Notes under the pieces: model-generated
Databases searched by the model: none
Told to the model about the DNA's origin: nothing
The model's input: the letters and a program-made list of their open reading frames with translations, nothing else
Program-made: the position numbers and the translations under genes
Source: Paraburkholderia eburnea
GTDB taxonomy: Bacteria; Pseudomonadota; Gammaproteobacteria; Burkholderiales; Burkholderiaceae
DNA length: 64,000 nucleotides
NCBI RefSeq assembly: GCF_002917095.1
Contig: NZ_PQGA01000001.1
Location: 744,001-808,000, forward strand
Reading direction: 5' to 3'
In this document: piece by piece, positions 7,895 through 17,402 of the stretch
Numbering within the stretch: the first letter of the stretch is position 1
Layout: each line of letters opens with the position of its first letter

Positions 7895-9508
7895 TTATTC
7901 GACCGTCGGCGGATTTTCGAAGGTGTGGAACGGCGCCGGGCTCGGCACGGTCCATTCGAGGCCGGTCGCGCCATCCCAGGGCTTGTCGCCGGCCTTTTCC
8001 AGCTCGCCGCCGCCGCGATACGCAGGCAGCGCGACGAAGAACAGGAAGTACACCTGAGAAAGCCCGAACCCGAATGCGCCGATCGTGATGACCTGGTTCC
8101 AGTCGGTGAACTGGGCCGGATAGTCGGCATAGCGGCGCGGCATCCCGGCGAGGCCCACGAAGTGCATCGGCAGGAACGCGACGTTGAAGAACACCAGCGA
8201 GCACCAGAAGTGGATCTTGCCGCGCATCTCGTTGTACATCCAGCCGGTCCATTTCGGCGACCAGTAGTACCATCCGGAGAACAGCGCGAATAACGACCCC
8301 GCCACCAGCACGTAATGGAAGTGCGCCACCACGAAGTAAGTCCCGTGATACTGGATGTCGAGCGGCGCCATCGCGAGCATCAGACCCGACAGACCGCCGA
8401 ACGTGAACACGATCAGAAAGCCCACGGCCCACAGCATCGGCGTCTCGAAGCTGAGCGAGCCGCGCCACATCGTGGCGACCCAGTTGAACACCTTCACGCC
8501 CGTCGGGACCGCGATCAGCATCGTCGCGTACATGAAGAACAGCTGACCCGTGACCGGCATGCCCGTGGCGAACATGTGGTGCGCCCAGACCATGAACGAG
8601 AGAATCGCGATCGACGCCGTGGCGTACACCATCGAGCTATAGCCGAACAGCGGCTTGCGCGAGAACGCCGGAATCACCTGCGACACGATCCCGAACGCCG
8701 GCAAGATCATGATGTAGACCTCGGGGTGGCCGAAGAACCAGAAGATATGCTGGTACATGACCGGGTCGCCGCCGCCTGCCGCGTTGAAGAAACTCGTGCC
8801 GAAGTGACGGTCGAACAGCAGCATCGTGATCGCGCCCGCCAGAACCGGCATCACGGCGATCAGCAGATAGGCGGTGATGAGCCACGTCCACGCGAACATC
8901 GGCATCTTCATGAGCGTCATGCCCGGTGCGCGCATGTTCAGGATCGTGACGACGATGTTGATGCCGCCCATGATCGACGAGGCGCCCATGATGTGGACCG
9001 CGAAGATCGCGAAGTCCATGCCCGGACCCATCTGCGTGGAAAGCGGCGCGTAGAGCGTCCAGCCCGCGGCGGTCGCGCCGCCCGGCGCGAAGAACGAGCC
9101 GACCAGCAGACAGGCGGCGGCGGGCAGCAGCCAGAAGCTGAAGTTGTTCATGCGCGCGAAGGCCATGTCCGATGCGCCGATCTGCAGCGGCACCATCCAG
9201 TTCGCGAAGCCCACGAAGGCCGGCATGATCGCGCCGAACACCATGATCAGGCCGTGCATCGTGGTGAGCTGGTTGAAGAACTCGGGGCGCATGATCTGCA
9301 GGCCCGGCTCGAACAGCTCGGCGCGAATGGCTAGCGCCATCACACCGCCCGACAGGAACATCACGAACGAGAACAGCAGGTACAGCGTCCCGATGTCCTT
9401 GTGGTTGGTGGCCATCAGCCAGCGGCGCCAGCCGTGCGGCGTCGCGTGGGCGTGGTCGCCATGCACGTGACCGTGCCCCCCAGCTACATCGTGTCCGATG
9501 CTAGACAT
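7895..9508 (-). CDS. ctaD: Cytochrome c oxidase subunit I (aa3 type)
   Basis: 537 aa with 12 membrane segments, the catalytic heme a / heme a3-CuB subunit. Hallmarks are the CuB/Tyr loop HIFWFFGHPEVYIMILPAFG, WAHHMFATGMP, GTYFVVAHFHYVL with paired heme-ligand histidines, and an N-terminal histidine-rich GHGHVHGDHAHATPHGW. AGGAG sits 8 bases before the ATG, directly after the repeated hairpin described at 9525-9561. It follows ctaC after a 221-bp gap. Confidence 0.98.
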   Translation of the reverse strand: MSSIGHDVAGGHGHVHGDHAHATPHGWRRWLMATNHKDIGTLYLLFSFVMFLSGGVMALAIRAELFEPGLQIMRPEFFNQLTTMHGLIMVFGAIMPAFVGFANWMVPLQIGASDMAFARMNNFSFWLLPAAACLLVGSFFAPGGATAAGWTLYAPLSTQMGPGMDFAIFAVHIMGASSIMGGINIVVTILNMRAPGMTLMKMPMFAWTWLITAYLLIAVMPVLAGAITMLLFDRHFGTSFFNAAGGGDPVMYQHIFWFFGHPEVYIMILPAFGIVSQVIPAFSRKPLFGYSSMVYATASIAILSFMVWAHHMFATGMPVTGQLFFMYATMLIAVPTGVKVFNWVATMWRGSLSFETPMLWAVGFLIVFTFGGLSGLMLAMAPLDIQYHGTYFVVAHFHYVLVAGSLFALFSGWYYWSPKWTGWMYNEMRGKIHFWCSLVFFNVAFLPMHFVGLAGMPRRYADYPAQFTDWNQVITIGAFGFGLSQVYFLFFVALPAYRGGGELEKAGDKPWDGATGLEWTVPSPAPFHTFENPPTVE

Positions 9509-9524
9509 GACTCTTTCTCCTGTC

Positions 9525-9561
9525 GGCCGGAGTTGGCGCCTAAGCGCCTGACTCTAGCCCC
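9525..9561 (-). repeat. Hairpin leader element, copy 1 (before ctaD)
   Basis: Read on the minus strand: left outer arm GGGGCTAGAGT, inner stem GGCGC, loop TTAG, inner stem GCGCC, right outer arm ACTCCGGCC, then GACAGGAG, whose AGGAG (9517-9521) is the ctaD ribosome site. The outer stem has one A/C mismatch and one wobble pair. It matches the copies at 29338, 37669 and 39226 in sequence and layout. It lies in the 221 bp between ctaC and ctaD, a stretch in which I see no gene. Confidence 0.75.
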
Positions 9562-9729
9562 ATGCAATTTAGTTGCTGAAGCAAATTGCTTTGCGTCTCT
9601 TACTGCAGTGTTGGCAAGCTCTGCGTCGCCGCTGCTCGTGCCCGCTTTTTTACAGCGTACTGCGAGTTTCTTGTTATCGAATTCGTTATGGACTGCTTGT
9701 GGCCCGCGTGGGCCCAAAAGGATGCGGTT

Positions 9730-11328
9730 TTATGCAGCCGGGCCGATTTCCACGCGGCGCGCTTCCTTCGCGTCCGCGCCGCCGGTGACGGTTTCCGGCT
9801 TCTTCAGGATGATGTGATCTTCGGCGATGCCCGCGGCCTTGAGGGCGTCGCGCACGGCTTGCGCGCGGTGCTTCGCCAGTTCCGCGTTGGCGTCGGCCTT
9901 GCCGCTCGCGTCGGTGTAGCCCGACAGCGTGAACTTCGCGTCGGGGTGTGCCTTCGCGTAGTCGGCGGCGGCCTGGATCGCGTCCTTCGCGTCGGCGGGC
10001 AGCGTGCTCTTGCCCACTTCAAAGTAGACGCTGGCCGGCAACGACGCCGTCGTTTGAGCCGCGCCCGAGGCCTGATCGGCGCCGCTTGCCGCAGCCGCAG
10101 GTGCGCTCGCGGCACCGCCGGAGGCGGCTTGATCCGCGCCCGCCGCAGCCGTCGTGCCGCCGCCTTCGGGCATCTTGCCGTTGCGCGCGTCGGCCACCTG
10201 ACGCGGCTGCAGGATGTCGCCCGTATGGTTGCCCCAAGCGTTGCGCTCGAAGGTGATGACCGAAGCGATTTCGACATCGTTGAGCGTGGGCGCCCATGAC
10301 GGCATCGCGTTCTTGCCCTTGAGCACGATGCTCACGTGCTCGGCGATCGGGCCGTTGGCGACCTTGCTGCCGTCGAGCGCCGGGAATGCGCCCGCGCCCT
10401 TGCCGGTCGGCTGGTGGCACACCGCGCAATTCGACGCGTAGACCTTCTCGCCGCGCTCTTTAAGCTCGGCCAGGGTGTAGGTCTTGTTCGGGTCGTCGTT
10501 GGCCGCGGCCATCTTCGCCTTCTGCGTGCTCACCCACTTCGCGTAGTCGTCGTCGGAGAGCACTTCGACCACGACCGGCATGTACGCGTGCTCCTTGCCG
10601 CAGAGTTCGGTACAGAAGCCGCGATAGGTGCCCACTTTCTCGGCCTTGAACCACGTGTCGCGCACGAAGCCCGGAATCGCGTCCTGCTTCACGCCGAACG
10701 CGGGCACGTACCACGAGTGCACCACGTCGTTGGCCGTCGTGATCACGCGGATCTTCTTGTTGACCGGCACGACCAGCGGGTTATCGACTTCCTGCAGATA
10801 CGTATCCGTGATCGGCGCGAGGCCGTTCACTTCGCCGCGCGGCGTGGTGAGCGTCGAAAGAAAGCTGATGCCCTCGCCCGGCCCCTTCACGTAGTCGTAG
10901 CCCCACTTCCACTGATAGCCCGTCACCTTCACGGTGAGATCGGCGTTGGACGTGTCCTTCATTGCGACGACGGCCTTGGTGGCCGGCAGCGCCATCAGCA
11001 CGACGATGATGAACGGCACGATCGTCCAGATGATTTCGACGGTCGTGCTTTCGTGGAAATGCGAAGCCTGATGGCCCTTCGATTTGCGATGCGCAAAAAT
11101 CGAATAGAACATGACGCCGAATACGCCGATGAAAATCACCGTGCATAGGATCAGCATCATCGTATGGAGGTCGTAAAGCTCTTCTGCGATGCGCGTGACG
11201 GGCGGCTGGAGATTGATCTCGTTGACCGCTGGGCCGCCCGGACTGTCTCCGACTGCGAGTGCCGCGCCGGCGACGAGAAGTCCGCTGCACGCCAGCACGC
11301 CCTGTAGGGCTCGCTTGATTGTTTTCAT
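9730..11328 (-). CDS. ctaC: Cytochrome c oxidase subunit II with fused cytochrome c and OmpA-like domains
   Basis: 532 aa; the ATG at 11328 has AAGGAAG just upstream. Order of domains: signal peptide (1-25), two membrane helices (about 52-78 and 97-117), cupredoxin CuA domain with His204, Cys239, Cys243, His247 and Met250, a class I cytochrome c domain with CAVCH (301-305) and likely axial Met342, an Ala/Gly-rich linker (386-428), and an OmpA-like domain (429-532). The last keeps the peptidoglycan-binding pattern TD-x2-G ... N-x2-L-x3-RA (Asp473, Arg488). Subunit II accepts electrons from cytochrome c. The OmpA-like addition is unusual for this subunit and may tether the oxidase to the cell wall (inference). 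Confidence 0.95.
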   Translation of the reverse strand: MKTIKRALQGVLACSGLLVAGAALAVGDSPGGPAVNEINLQPPVTRIAEELYDLHTMMLILCTVIFIGVFGVMFYSIFAHRKSKGHQASHFHESTTVEIIWTIVPFIIVVLMALPATKAVVAMKDTSNADLTVKVTGYQWKWGYDYVKGPGEGISFLSTLTTPRGEVNGLAPITDTYLQEVDNPLVVPVNKKIRVITTANDVVHSWYVPAFGVKQDAIPGFVRDTWFKAEKVGTYRGFCTELCGKEHAYMPVVVEVLSDDDYAKWVSTQKAKMAAANDDPNKTYTLAELKERGEKVYASNCAVCHQPTGKGAGAFPALDGSKVANGPIAEHVSIVLKGKNAMPSWAPTLNDVEIASVITFERNAWGNHTGDILQPRQVADARNGKMPEGGGTTAAAGADQAASGGAASAPAAAASGADQASGAAQTTASLPASVYFEVGKSTLPADAKDAIQAAADYAKAHPDAKFTLSGYTDASGKADANAELAKHRAQAVRDALKAAGIAEDHIILKKPETVTGGADAKEARRVEIGPAA

Positions 11329-11446
11329 AGCTTCCTTACCCATAATTTCCATTCAAACCCTCGACCCCGCAGGAAGGTTTTGCAACCAGGTCACGCCCTG
11401 GGGGGCGCACACGCCGCACCGTGATTCGCTCACGGCACGCATCCAT

Positions 11447-11923
11447 TCAAATCGCGCGCGCAAGCCACGAGCGCAGTTCCCGCGCGAACTGCGCACGCCG
11501 ATACTGCGGCAAATGCAAACCGACCGCGACCGCCTGGCCGCGGGACACGAGACGCACCGGGTCGCGTGGGGTGGCGCCCGGCTCGACCCGGACCCAGCGG
11601 GGATTGAATTCGAACTGCGTGAGCGCGTCGGCGCTCATCTGCTCGATCACCAGCCGGTTCGGATAAAGCCTGATACGTTCGTAATCGACAGCATGGCGCG
11701 CATAGATGGCGAAGGCGCCCCCAACGACCAACAGATCGATACCAGTGAACGGCAAAACCAACCAGGCGCCGTGGATCAACAGCAGAACGGCGATCGCGAT
11801 GGAGACCAGCGCCAGCGACAAATAGAACAACACGAATTGCCTGGGCGAAACCGAACAATTGCGCTTCATCGTCCAGTCCTTGAGGACCGGCTCCGGACTC
11901 GCCAGCAGATCAGACGTCTGCAT
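11447..11923 (-). CDS. DUF2244 membrane protein
   Basis: 158 aa from MQTSDLLASPEPVLKDW; a longer frame to 12037 adds an unlikely leader. Two membrane helices (about residues 30-50 and 55-77) follow NCSVSPRQFVLFYLSL, and a soluble C-terminus has YERIRLYPNRLVIEQ and an arginine-rich end. This is the DUF2244 pattern. The family often lies next to ctaC in alpha- and betaproteobacteria; function is unknown. It ends 118 bp before ctaC on the same strand and could be its first operon neighbour. Confidence 0.82.
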   Translation of the reverse strand: MQTSDLLASPEPVLKDWTMKRNCSVSPRQFVLFYLSLALVSIAIAVLLLIHGAWLVLPFTGIDLLVVGGAFAIYARHAVDYERIRLYPNRLVIEQMSADALTQFEFNPRWVRVEPGATPRDPVRLVSRGQAVAVGLHLPQYRRAQFARELRSWLARAI

Positions 11924-12196
11924 CGCTCGTTTCCCCCACTGCAACATCCTCAGACTATCGCCGCTTTGCGCCTTGCACAACTGCGGGACATCCGGAGTCG
12001 CCACGGTGTTGCGCGGATCAGCATCCCGCCCCACCACCTGCAGACCGACGCATTATAGGCGCGATCCCAGGCACCCACAAGCAAGGTGCAATCGGCCGAA
12101 AACCCAATACGGACGGGCCTTCCAGCGATTTTTCAACAAATTTTCGAGGGCTTTTCAGGCGCTAATTTCAGGCATAACGAAAGCCCCCTTATTACG

Positions 12197-13192
12197 TCAA
12201 CGATTCCTTGCCGAACCTCGGCCGATATCTTCGATCCGCACGATGCCGTGGCCTTCGGCGGTCGTGCGCGGCACGGCTTTCCACGCATGTCCGTAGATGA
12301 TCTCGAAGGTGAGCGGGATCGTGCCGGCGTTCGGTCCGTCGCTCAGTCGCCGTGCCTCGAGCGCGGCCAGCAGCGCGCGGTAAAGGCGTCGCGACGCGCC
12401 AGGCTGGGCGGCCTCATCGCTCGCGCCGAAAGCCCGCGCGAACGGATACGCGCCCCAGCGGCGCACATCGGCGAGCAGCTTTTCCGGCGTCTTGTAGGTG
12501 ACGGTGAGCGTTTCCTGATCCATCACGGGAATCTCAAAGCCGTTCTCCACCAGCATGTCGCCGAGGTCGTGCATATCGACGAAATCGATTACATGCGGCT
12601 GCATGGGCTCACCGTGCGCGGCCTCGACTTCGGCGTACGCGCCGCGCAGTTCCTTGAGCGTGTCCGGCCCGAGCGTGCTGAACATCAGCAGGCCATTCAC
12701 CTTGAGCACACGCTGCCATTCGCCGAAGACGAGGTCCGGACGCGGATGCCAGTGCAAGGCGAGGTTCGACCACAGCAGCTCGAACGCGCCATGCGCGAAC
12801 GGCAGCGCGGCGAAATCGGCCTGTGCGAAGCGCGGCCCGCGCGAGCCGAGCGCGCGTCCGATCGAGGCAGGAAGGAAGCGTCGCCAGCTCGTGTCACCCA
12901 AGTCGTGTGCGCGGGCGCGTTCGAGCATGGCGAAGGAGAGGTCGGCGCCGAACACGGGCGCTTCGGGGAAGCGCTCGCGCAGCGCCGGGAGATCGGCACC
13001 GGGGCCGCAGCCCAGGTCGAGCACGCACGAAGGGCTTACCTTGATGTATTCGAGGCGCTCGCGCATGCGCTCAGCAATTTCACGCGGCAGGAACGCGACG
13101 TCGTCGAAAGTGGCCGCGCGGCGGTCGAAAATCCGCTGCAGATAGCGCGGATCATAGGCCGGACGGCCGGGTCTGGGGTGAGACGGGGACAT
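12197..13192 (-). CDS. BioC-like SAM-dependent methyltransferase
   Basis: 331 aa class I methyltransferase. The SAM site is VLDLGCGPGADLPAL (about residues 57-71), followed by ADLSFAMLERAR, a motif II region LLWSNLALHWHPRP and motif III VLKVNGLLMFSTLGPDTLKELR. The FSTLGPDTLKELR segment is typical of BioC, which methylates malonyl-ACP to start biotin synthesis. BioC is usually about 250 aa, so this one is long, with extra C-terminal sequence. It is divergent from comF. The substrate is not proved by the sequence. Confidence 0.8.
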   Translation of the reverse strand: MSPSHPRPGRPAYDPRYLQRIFDRRAATFDDVAFLPREIAERMRERLEYIKVSPSCVLDLGCGPGADLPALRERFPEAPVFGADLSFAMLERARAHDLGDTSWRRFLPASIGRALGSRGPRFAQADFAALPFAHGAFELLWSNLALHWHPRPDLVFGEWQRVLKVNGLLMFSTLGPDTLKELRGAYAEVEAAHGEPMQPHVIDFVDMHDLGDMLVENGFEIPVMDQETLTVTYKTPEKLLADVRRWGAYPFARAFGASDEAAQPGASRRLYRALLAALEARRLSDGPNAGTIPLTFEIIYGHAWKAVPRTTAEGHGIVRIEDIGRGSARNR

Positions 13193-13287
13193 GTCGGTCG
13201 TATTGGCGAAGTCTGCGAAGTATACTCGCTCACTCCCATCCTTTCAGTTCACTCGCGCGCTTAGGGCCCGTTCAGGGCCGTCCTACG

Positions 13288-14247
13288 ATGCCGCTGCCGC
13301 CCGATCTGTCGGATTCCTCGACGTCTTCAGCGACGTCCACCCCGTCGCCTGTCCCGCGACGCGCCTGCCAGCACATGGCGATGCGCGCGTATCGGGATAA
13401 GCAGGACGGGCGGGCGCGTTGGCCACGGCTCGTTCAGTTAGTGCTGTCGGATCTGCTGCCGAATCTGCTACCCAGTGCCTGCCCATTATGCGGCAATTTG
13501 CCGCGACGCTCGCGCGGGGTGCGCAATGCAGGAGCAGGCCTATCCGGCGCGCTTTCCGGGCGGCGCCTGGGGATGAATTCGCTGCTCTGCGCGGCCTGCG
13601 ATGCGGCGTACTGGAACGAGGCGCGGCTGCGCTGCGCGGTCTGCGCGCTGCCGCTCGCAAGCGCTCGCGGCACGCGTGGCGGGCATGGAGCGGGCCGCTA
13701 CCCATGTGACGCCTGCGTGAAAGCACCGCCCGCCTTCGACGCGACGATCGCGCTCGCGGACTACCGCGCGCCGCTCGACGCGCTCGCACGCGGACTGAAG
13801 TATCGTGCGCGGCTTGGGCTAGGCGAAGAATTCGCGATGCGCCTGGCGCACGCCGCCGACGACCTGCTCGATCCGGCCGACGCGCCCACGCTGATCGTGC
13901 CGGTGCCGCTCTCGCGCGAGCGCCTGGTCGAGCGCGGCTACAACCAGGCGTGGCAGATCGCGAAGCCGCTCGCCCGCGCGCTCGGCACGCGCGCCGATGC
14001 CACGCTCGTGCGCCGCACGCTGCACACGGCGGCGCAGGCGCGGCTCGATCGCGACACGCGCCGCCGCAATGTGGGCCGCGCGTTTGCGCTCAAGGATGGC
14101 GGTCCCACGCTGCGCGGCCTGCACATCGGCGTGGTCGACGACGTCATGACTTCGGGTGCGACGCTCGACGCGCTCGCGCAGAAGCTCAAGGCCGCGGGCG
14201 CGCGTCGCGTGACGAATTTCGTCGCCTTGCGCACACCGAAGGACTGA
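13288..14247 (+). CDS. comF: ComF-family phosphoribosyltransferase-like protein
   Basis: 319 aa. A disordered N-terminus is followed by a cysteine-rich zinc-finger region (CPLCGNL, CAAC, CAVC, CDAC between about residues 65 and 150) and a C-terminal phosphoribosyltransferase fold with the PRPP loop VVDDVMTSGATL (about residues 283-294). ComF proteins are linked to DNA uptake in competent bacteria; the biochemical role is uncertain. Internal methionines at residues 30 and 32 are possible starts that would drop the disordered leader. It is followed 45 bp later by trmL. Confidence 0.85.
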   Translation: MPLPPDLSDSSTSSATSTPSPVPRRACQHMAMRAYRDKQDGRARWPRLVQLVLSDLLPNLLPSACPLCGNLPRRSRGVRNAGAGLSGALSGRRLGMNSLLCAACDAAYWNEARLRCAVCALPLASARGTRGGHGAGRYPCDACVKAPPAFDATIALADYRAPLDALARGLKYRARLGLGEEFAMRLAHAADDLLDPADAPTLIVPVPLSRERLVERGYNQAWQIAKPLARALGTRADATLVRRTLHTAAQARLDRDTRRRNVGRAFALKDGGPTLRGLHIGVVDDVMTSGATLDALAQKLKAAGARRVTNFVALRTPKD

Positions 14248-14292
14248 CGGTCCTTCTTTCGTTATCCAGTTCTCTTCACGGTTTTTATCGTC

Positions 14293-14763
14293 ATGTTCAA
14301 CGTCGTTCTCGTCGAACCGGAGATTCCTCCGAACACCGGCAATGTCATCCGCCTGTGCGCCAACACGGGCGCACGGCTGCATCTGATCGAGCCGCTCGGC
14401 TTTCCGCTCGACGACACCAAGCTGCGCCGCGCCGGCCTCGACTATCACGAATACGCGCAGATGAATGTGCATCCCGACTGGGACGCGTTCCTCGCGAAGG
14501 AAACGCCTGACCCGGCGCGCATGTTCGCGTTCACCACGCGCGGTTCGGGCCGTTTTCACGATCACGCGTTCCTGCCCGGCGACTGGTTCGTATTCGGCGC
14601 GGAGACACGCGGGCTGCCCGACGCGGTGCTCGATCGTTTCGCGGCCGAACAGCGCGTGCGCCTGCCGATGCGGCCTGGCAACCGCAGCCTGAATCTGTCC
14701 AACACGGTCGCGGTGGTGGTGTTCGAGGCGTGGCGGCAGGCGGGGTTCGAAGGCGGAGAATAA
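14293..14763 (+). CDS. trmL: tRNA (cytidine/uridine-34 2'-O)-methyltransferase TrmL
   Basis: 156 aa, the usual length of the minimal SPOUT methyltransferase TrmL. N-terminal MFNVVLVEPEIPPNTGNVIR and C-terminal knot motifs FGAETRGLP and RSLNLSNTVAVVVFE are diagnostic. It methylates the wobble ribose of leucine tRNAs. It lies directly downstream of comF and converges with the macrodomain gene, leaving a 32-bp gap. Confidence 0.95.
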   Translation: MFNVVLVEPEIPPNTGNVIRLCANTGARLHLIEPLGFPLDDTKLRRAGLDYHEYAQMNVHPDWDAFLAKETPDPARMFAFTTRGSGRFHDHAFLPGDWFVFGAETRGLPDAVLDRFAAEQRVRLPMRPGNRSLNLSNTVAVVVFEAWRQAGFEGGE

Positions 14764-14795
14764 GCGATAAGGGCGCGCGGACGCCTCAAAGCACG

Positions 14796-15320
14796 TCAAA
14801 ACGCGGCGAGTTCGCCCTGGTAACGCGCGAGCATCGCATCGTCGAAGCAGGCGAAGATCACCCGTTCGAGCGCGAGGTAAGCGGGCAACGCATCGACAAC
14901 GGTTGCGAGCGCAATCGTCACGGCCTCATCGGGCGGAAAGCGATACACGCCGCAACTGATCGCGGGAAACGCGATGCTCGTCACGCCCGCTTCGCGCGCC
15001 ACCGCCAGCGAGCGCCGGTAGCACGAGGCGAGCAGAAACGCCTCGTCGCGCGCGCCGCCGTTCCAGACGGGGCCGACGGTGTGGATCACGTGTTTTGCGG
15101 GGAGTTCGTAGCCGGCGGTGATTTTGGCGTCGCCGGTCGGGCAGCCGTTGAGCGTGCGGCATTCGCGCAGCAGGTCCGGGCCGGCGGCGCGATGAATCGC
15201 GCCATCCACGCCACCGCCGCCTAGCAGCGACGTATTGGCGGCGTTCACGATCGCATCCACATCCAAAGTCGTGATGTCGACGACTTCGGCTTCGATGCGG
15301 CAATTTCCGACGGTGAGCAT
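14796..15320 (-). CDS. ymdB: Macrodomain protein, O-acetyl-ADP-ribose deacetylase type
   Basis: 174 aa single macrodomain. Ligand-binding motifs are [23 protein letters not shown] (about residues 18-40) and [13 protein letters not shown] (about 117-129), very close to YmdB-type deacetylases that hydrolyse O-acetyl-ADP-ribose or remove ADP-ribose from proteins. It starts 75 bp beyond the end of gpsA on the same strand and could be cotranscribed with it. Confidence 0.92.
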   Translation of the reverse strand: MLTVGNCRIEAEVVDITTLDVDAIVNAANTSLLGGGGVDGAIHRAAGPDLLRECRTLNGCPTGDAKITAGYELPAKHVIHTVGPVWNGGARDEAFLLASCYRRSLAVAREAGVTSIAFPAISCGVYRFPPDEAVTIALATVVDALPAYLALERVIFACFDDAMLARYQGELAAF

Positions 15321-15395
15321 GATGGGCCTCCTGCGCTGTCACGCGTTGTCACGCGCTGTTGCCGGGCGCAGCGGCGGCGAAAGCCGAAGCGCGCC

Positions 15396-16394
15396 CTACT
15401 CCGCCTTCGCGTCGCGCCTGAGCAGCGCGCTCACCGCGTCGCGCGGCGCCACGCCATCGAACAGCACGGCGCATACCGCCTCGGTGATCGGCATGTCGAT
15501 CTGATGCGCGCGCGCGATCGCCGCCACGGCGCGCGCGCAGCGCACGCCTTCGGCCACATGGCCAAGCGCGCCGAGGATATCGTCGAGCGTACGCCCGCTC
15601 GCGAGCTGCTTGCCCACGGTGCGGTTGCGCGAGAGATCGCCCGTCGCGGTGAGAATCAGGTCGCCCAGGCCCGTGAGACCGGTAAAGGTTTCCGCGCGTC
15701 CGCCGAGCGTCACGCCCAGCCGCGTCATTTCCGCCAGCCCGCGCGTGATGAGCGCGGCGCGCGCGTTCAGGCCGAGACCCAGGCCGTCCGAGATACCCGT
15801 GGCGATCGCCAGCACGTTCTTGACCGCACCGCCCACTTCCACGCCCACGACGTCGTCGCCGGTGTAGATGCGCATCGCGCGATGATGGAACGCGGCGAGC
15901 GTGCGCTCGCGGCAGTCGGCCGAGGCGCTCGCGATCGTCAGCGCGACGGGCAGGCCTTCGCTCACTTCGCGCGCGAAGCTCGGGCCGGACAGCACGCCGT
16001 TGCTCGCGTGGCCGGGCAGTTCGGTCGCCACCACCTGATGCGGCATGAGTTGCGAATCGGCCTCGAAGCCCTTGCAGAGCCAGACGAAGTGCGCGGGCAC
16101 GCGGCCCATGTCGCGCATCGTGCGCAACATGCCGCGCAGGCCCGCGACGGGCGTGCCGAGCACGACGAGATCCGCGTCGCCCGAAGCATGGTCGAGCGCA
16201 GCGGCCAGATCGGTTTCGTACTTGAGGGTATGGGGCAGCGAGACGCCCGCGAGATAGCGGGCGTTCTCGTGCGTCTGGCGCAATGTATCGATGAGCGCGC
16301 CATCGCGCGCCCATAACAGCGTGTCATGCGCCTGGGCGAGATGCCCTGCCAGCGCGGTGCCCCACGCTCCGGCGCCGAGAACGGCGACTTTCAT
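15396..16394 (-). CDS. gpsA: Glycerol-3-phosphate dehydrogenase [NAD(P)+]
   Basis: 332 aa; the ATG at 16394 is chosen because it starts the conserved [16 protein letters not shown]ossmann loop and has GGAG upstream. Other hallmarks are [16 protein letters not shown], the catalytic lysine in [21 protein letters not shown] and [17 protein letters not shown]. It makes sn-glycerol 3-phosphate for phospholipids. It is the last gene of the rhodanese-grxC-secB-gpsA set, 38 bp after secB. Confidence 0.97.
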   Translation of the reverse strand: MKVAVLGAGAWGTALAGHLAQAHDTLLWARDGALIDTLRQTHENARYLAGVSLPHTLKYETDLAAALDHASGDADLVVLGTPVAGLRGMLRTMRDMGRVPAHFVWLCKGFEADSQLMPHQVVATELPGHASNGVLSGPSFAREVSEGLPVALTIASASADCRERTLAAFHHRAMRIYTGDDVVGVEVGGAVKNVLAIATGISDGLGLGLNARAALITRGLAEMTRLGVTLGGRAETFTGLTGLGDLILTATGDLSRNRTVGKQLASGRTLDDILGALGHVAEGVRCARAVAAIARAHQIDMPITEAVCAVLFDGVAPRDAVSALLRRDAKAE

Positions 16395-16432
16395 TCCAGT
16401 ACTCCGCACCGGTTGTGAGGTTCAGCGGTCGA

Positions 16433-16897
16433 TCAATGCGTGGCGTTGCTTGCGCCTTGTTGCTGCGCGAGCTGCTGCAGGCGTTGCTCGTAGAGCGCCT
16501 GGAAGTTGATTTCGGCCAGGTGGATCGGCGGGAAACCGGCGCGCGTGATCGCGTCGGCGATGTTCGAGCGCAGGTACGGGAACAGGATCGTCGGGCAGGC
16601 GATGCCGACGAGCGGATCGACCTGTTCAGCCGGGATGTTGCGGATGTCGAAAATACCCGCTTGTTTGGCTTCGATCAGGAAAGCGACCTTGTCCTTGACC
16701 TTCGCGGTGACCGTGCCGGTCACGAGGATTTCGAACACCGACTCCGCGAGGCGCTCGGCCTTGACGTCGACTTCCACTTCCACGGAAGGCATGTCCTGTT
16801 CGAGGAAGATGGCCGGCGAGTTCGGCTGCTCCAGCGAAAGGTCCTTGAGGTAGATGCGCTGGATGTTGAAGAACGGCTGGTTATTCTCGTCAGACAT
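16433..16897 (-). CDS. secB: Protein-export chaperone SecB
   Basis: 154 aa, the standard SecB length, starting [19 protein letters not shown] with AGGAAG upstream. Conserved segments are [29 protein letters not shown] and [25 protein letters not shown]. SecB forms a cytoplasmic tetramer that keeps secretory proteins unfolded and hands them to SecA. It lies between grxC (242 bp upstream) and gpsA, the order found across betaproteobacteria. Confidence 0.97.
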   Translation of the reverse strand: MSDENNQPFFNIQRIYLKDLSLEQPNSPAIFLEQDMPSVEVEVDVKAERLAESVFEILVTGTVTAKVKDKVAFLIEAKQAGIFDIRNIPAEQVDPLVGIACPTILFPYLRSNIADAITRAGFPPIHLAEINFQALYEQRLQQLAQQQGASNATH

Positions 16898-17138
16898 GGT
16901 GTTTGGCTTCCTGATTAAATGAAGTTGCAGTTGCGCAGTATCGCGGCGCTTCGCCCTGCCGGAAATCGGACAAAGTCGAAACTCCGCTGCGCAGCCGCAA
17001 TGAGCAGCAATGACAGCAACAAACGACAGCAAGCCCGCGCGCGCCTGACTGGCCCGCACGGGCGAAAAAAACACGGCGCCAGCCGCGACGCGGCGTCACG
17101 CCGGGCAGCGCGCGCGAGCGCCCTGCCGTGCGCAAAAC

Positions 17139-17402
17139 TCAAGCGGCCGCTTCGAGCAGCGGCATCAGGCCGCCGGCGCGATCGAGCGCGGAGAGGTCAT
17201 CGTAACCGCCCACGTGCGTCTCGCCGATGAAAACCTGCGGCACCGTGCGACGGCCGGTGCGCGTCATCATTTCCTCGCGCCGCGCCGGATCCCGGTCGAT
17301 CAGCACTTTTTCGATGTTTTCGACGCCGCGCGACTTTAAAAGACGCTCGGCCATCTGGCAATACGGGCACACCTGGGTGCTGTACATGACAACCTTGCTC
17401 AC
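17139..17402 (-). CDS. grxC: Glutaredoxin 3
   Basis: 87 aa from a GTG start. The start is decided by AAGGAGG exactly 6 bases upstream, and it overlaps the rhodanese stop codon by 4 bp (GTGA). The active site is CPYC in MYSTQVCPYCQMAERLL; the glutathione-binding TVPQVFIGETHVGGYDDLSAL motif follows. It reduces glutathione-mixed disulfides in the cytoplasm. The overlap implies translational coupling to the rhodanese gene. Confidence 0.96.
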   Translation of the reverse strand: MSKVVMYSTQVCPYCQMAERLLKSRGVENIEKVLIDRDPARREEMMTRTGRRTVPQVFIGETHVGGYDDLSALDRAGGLMPLLEAAA

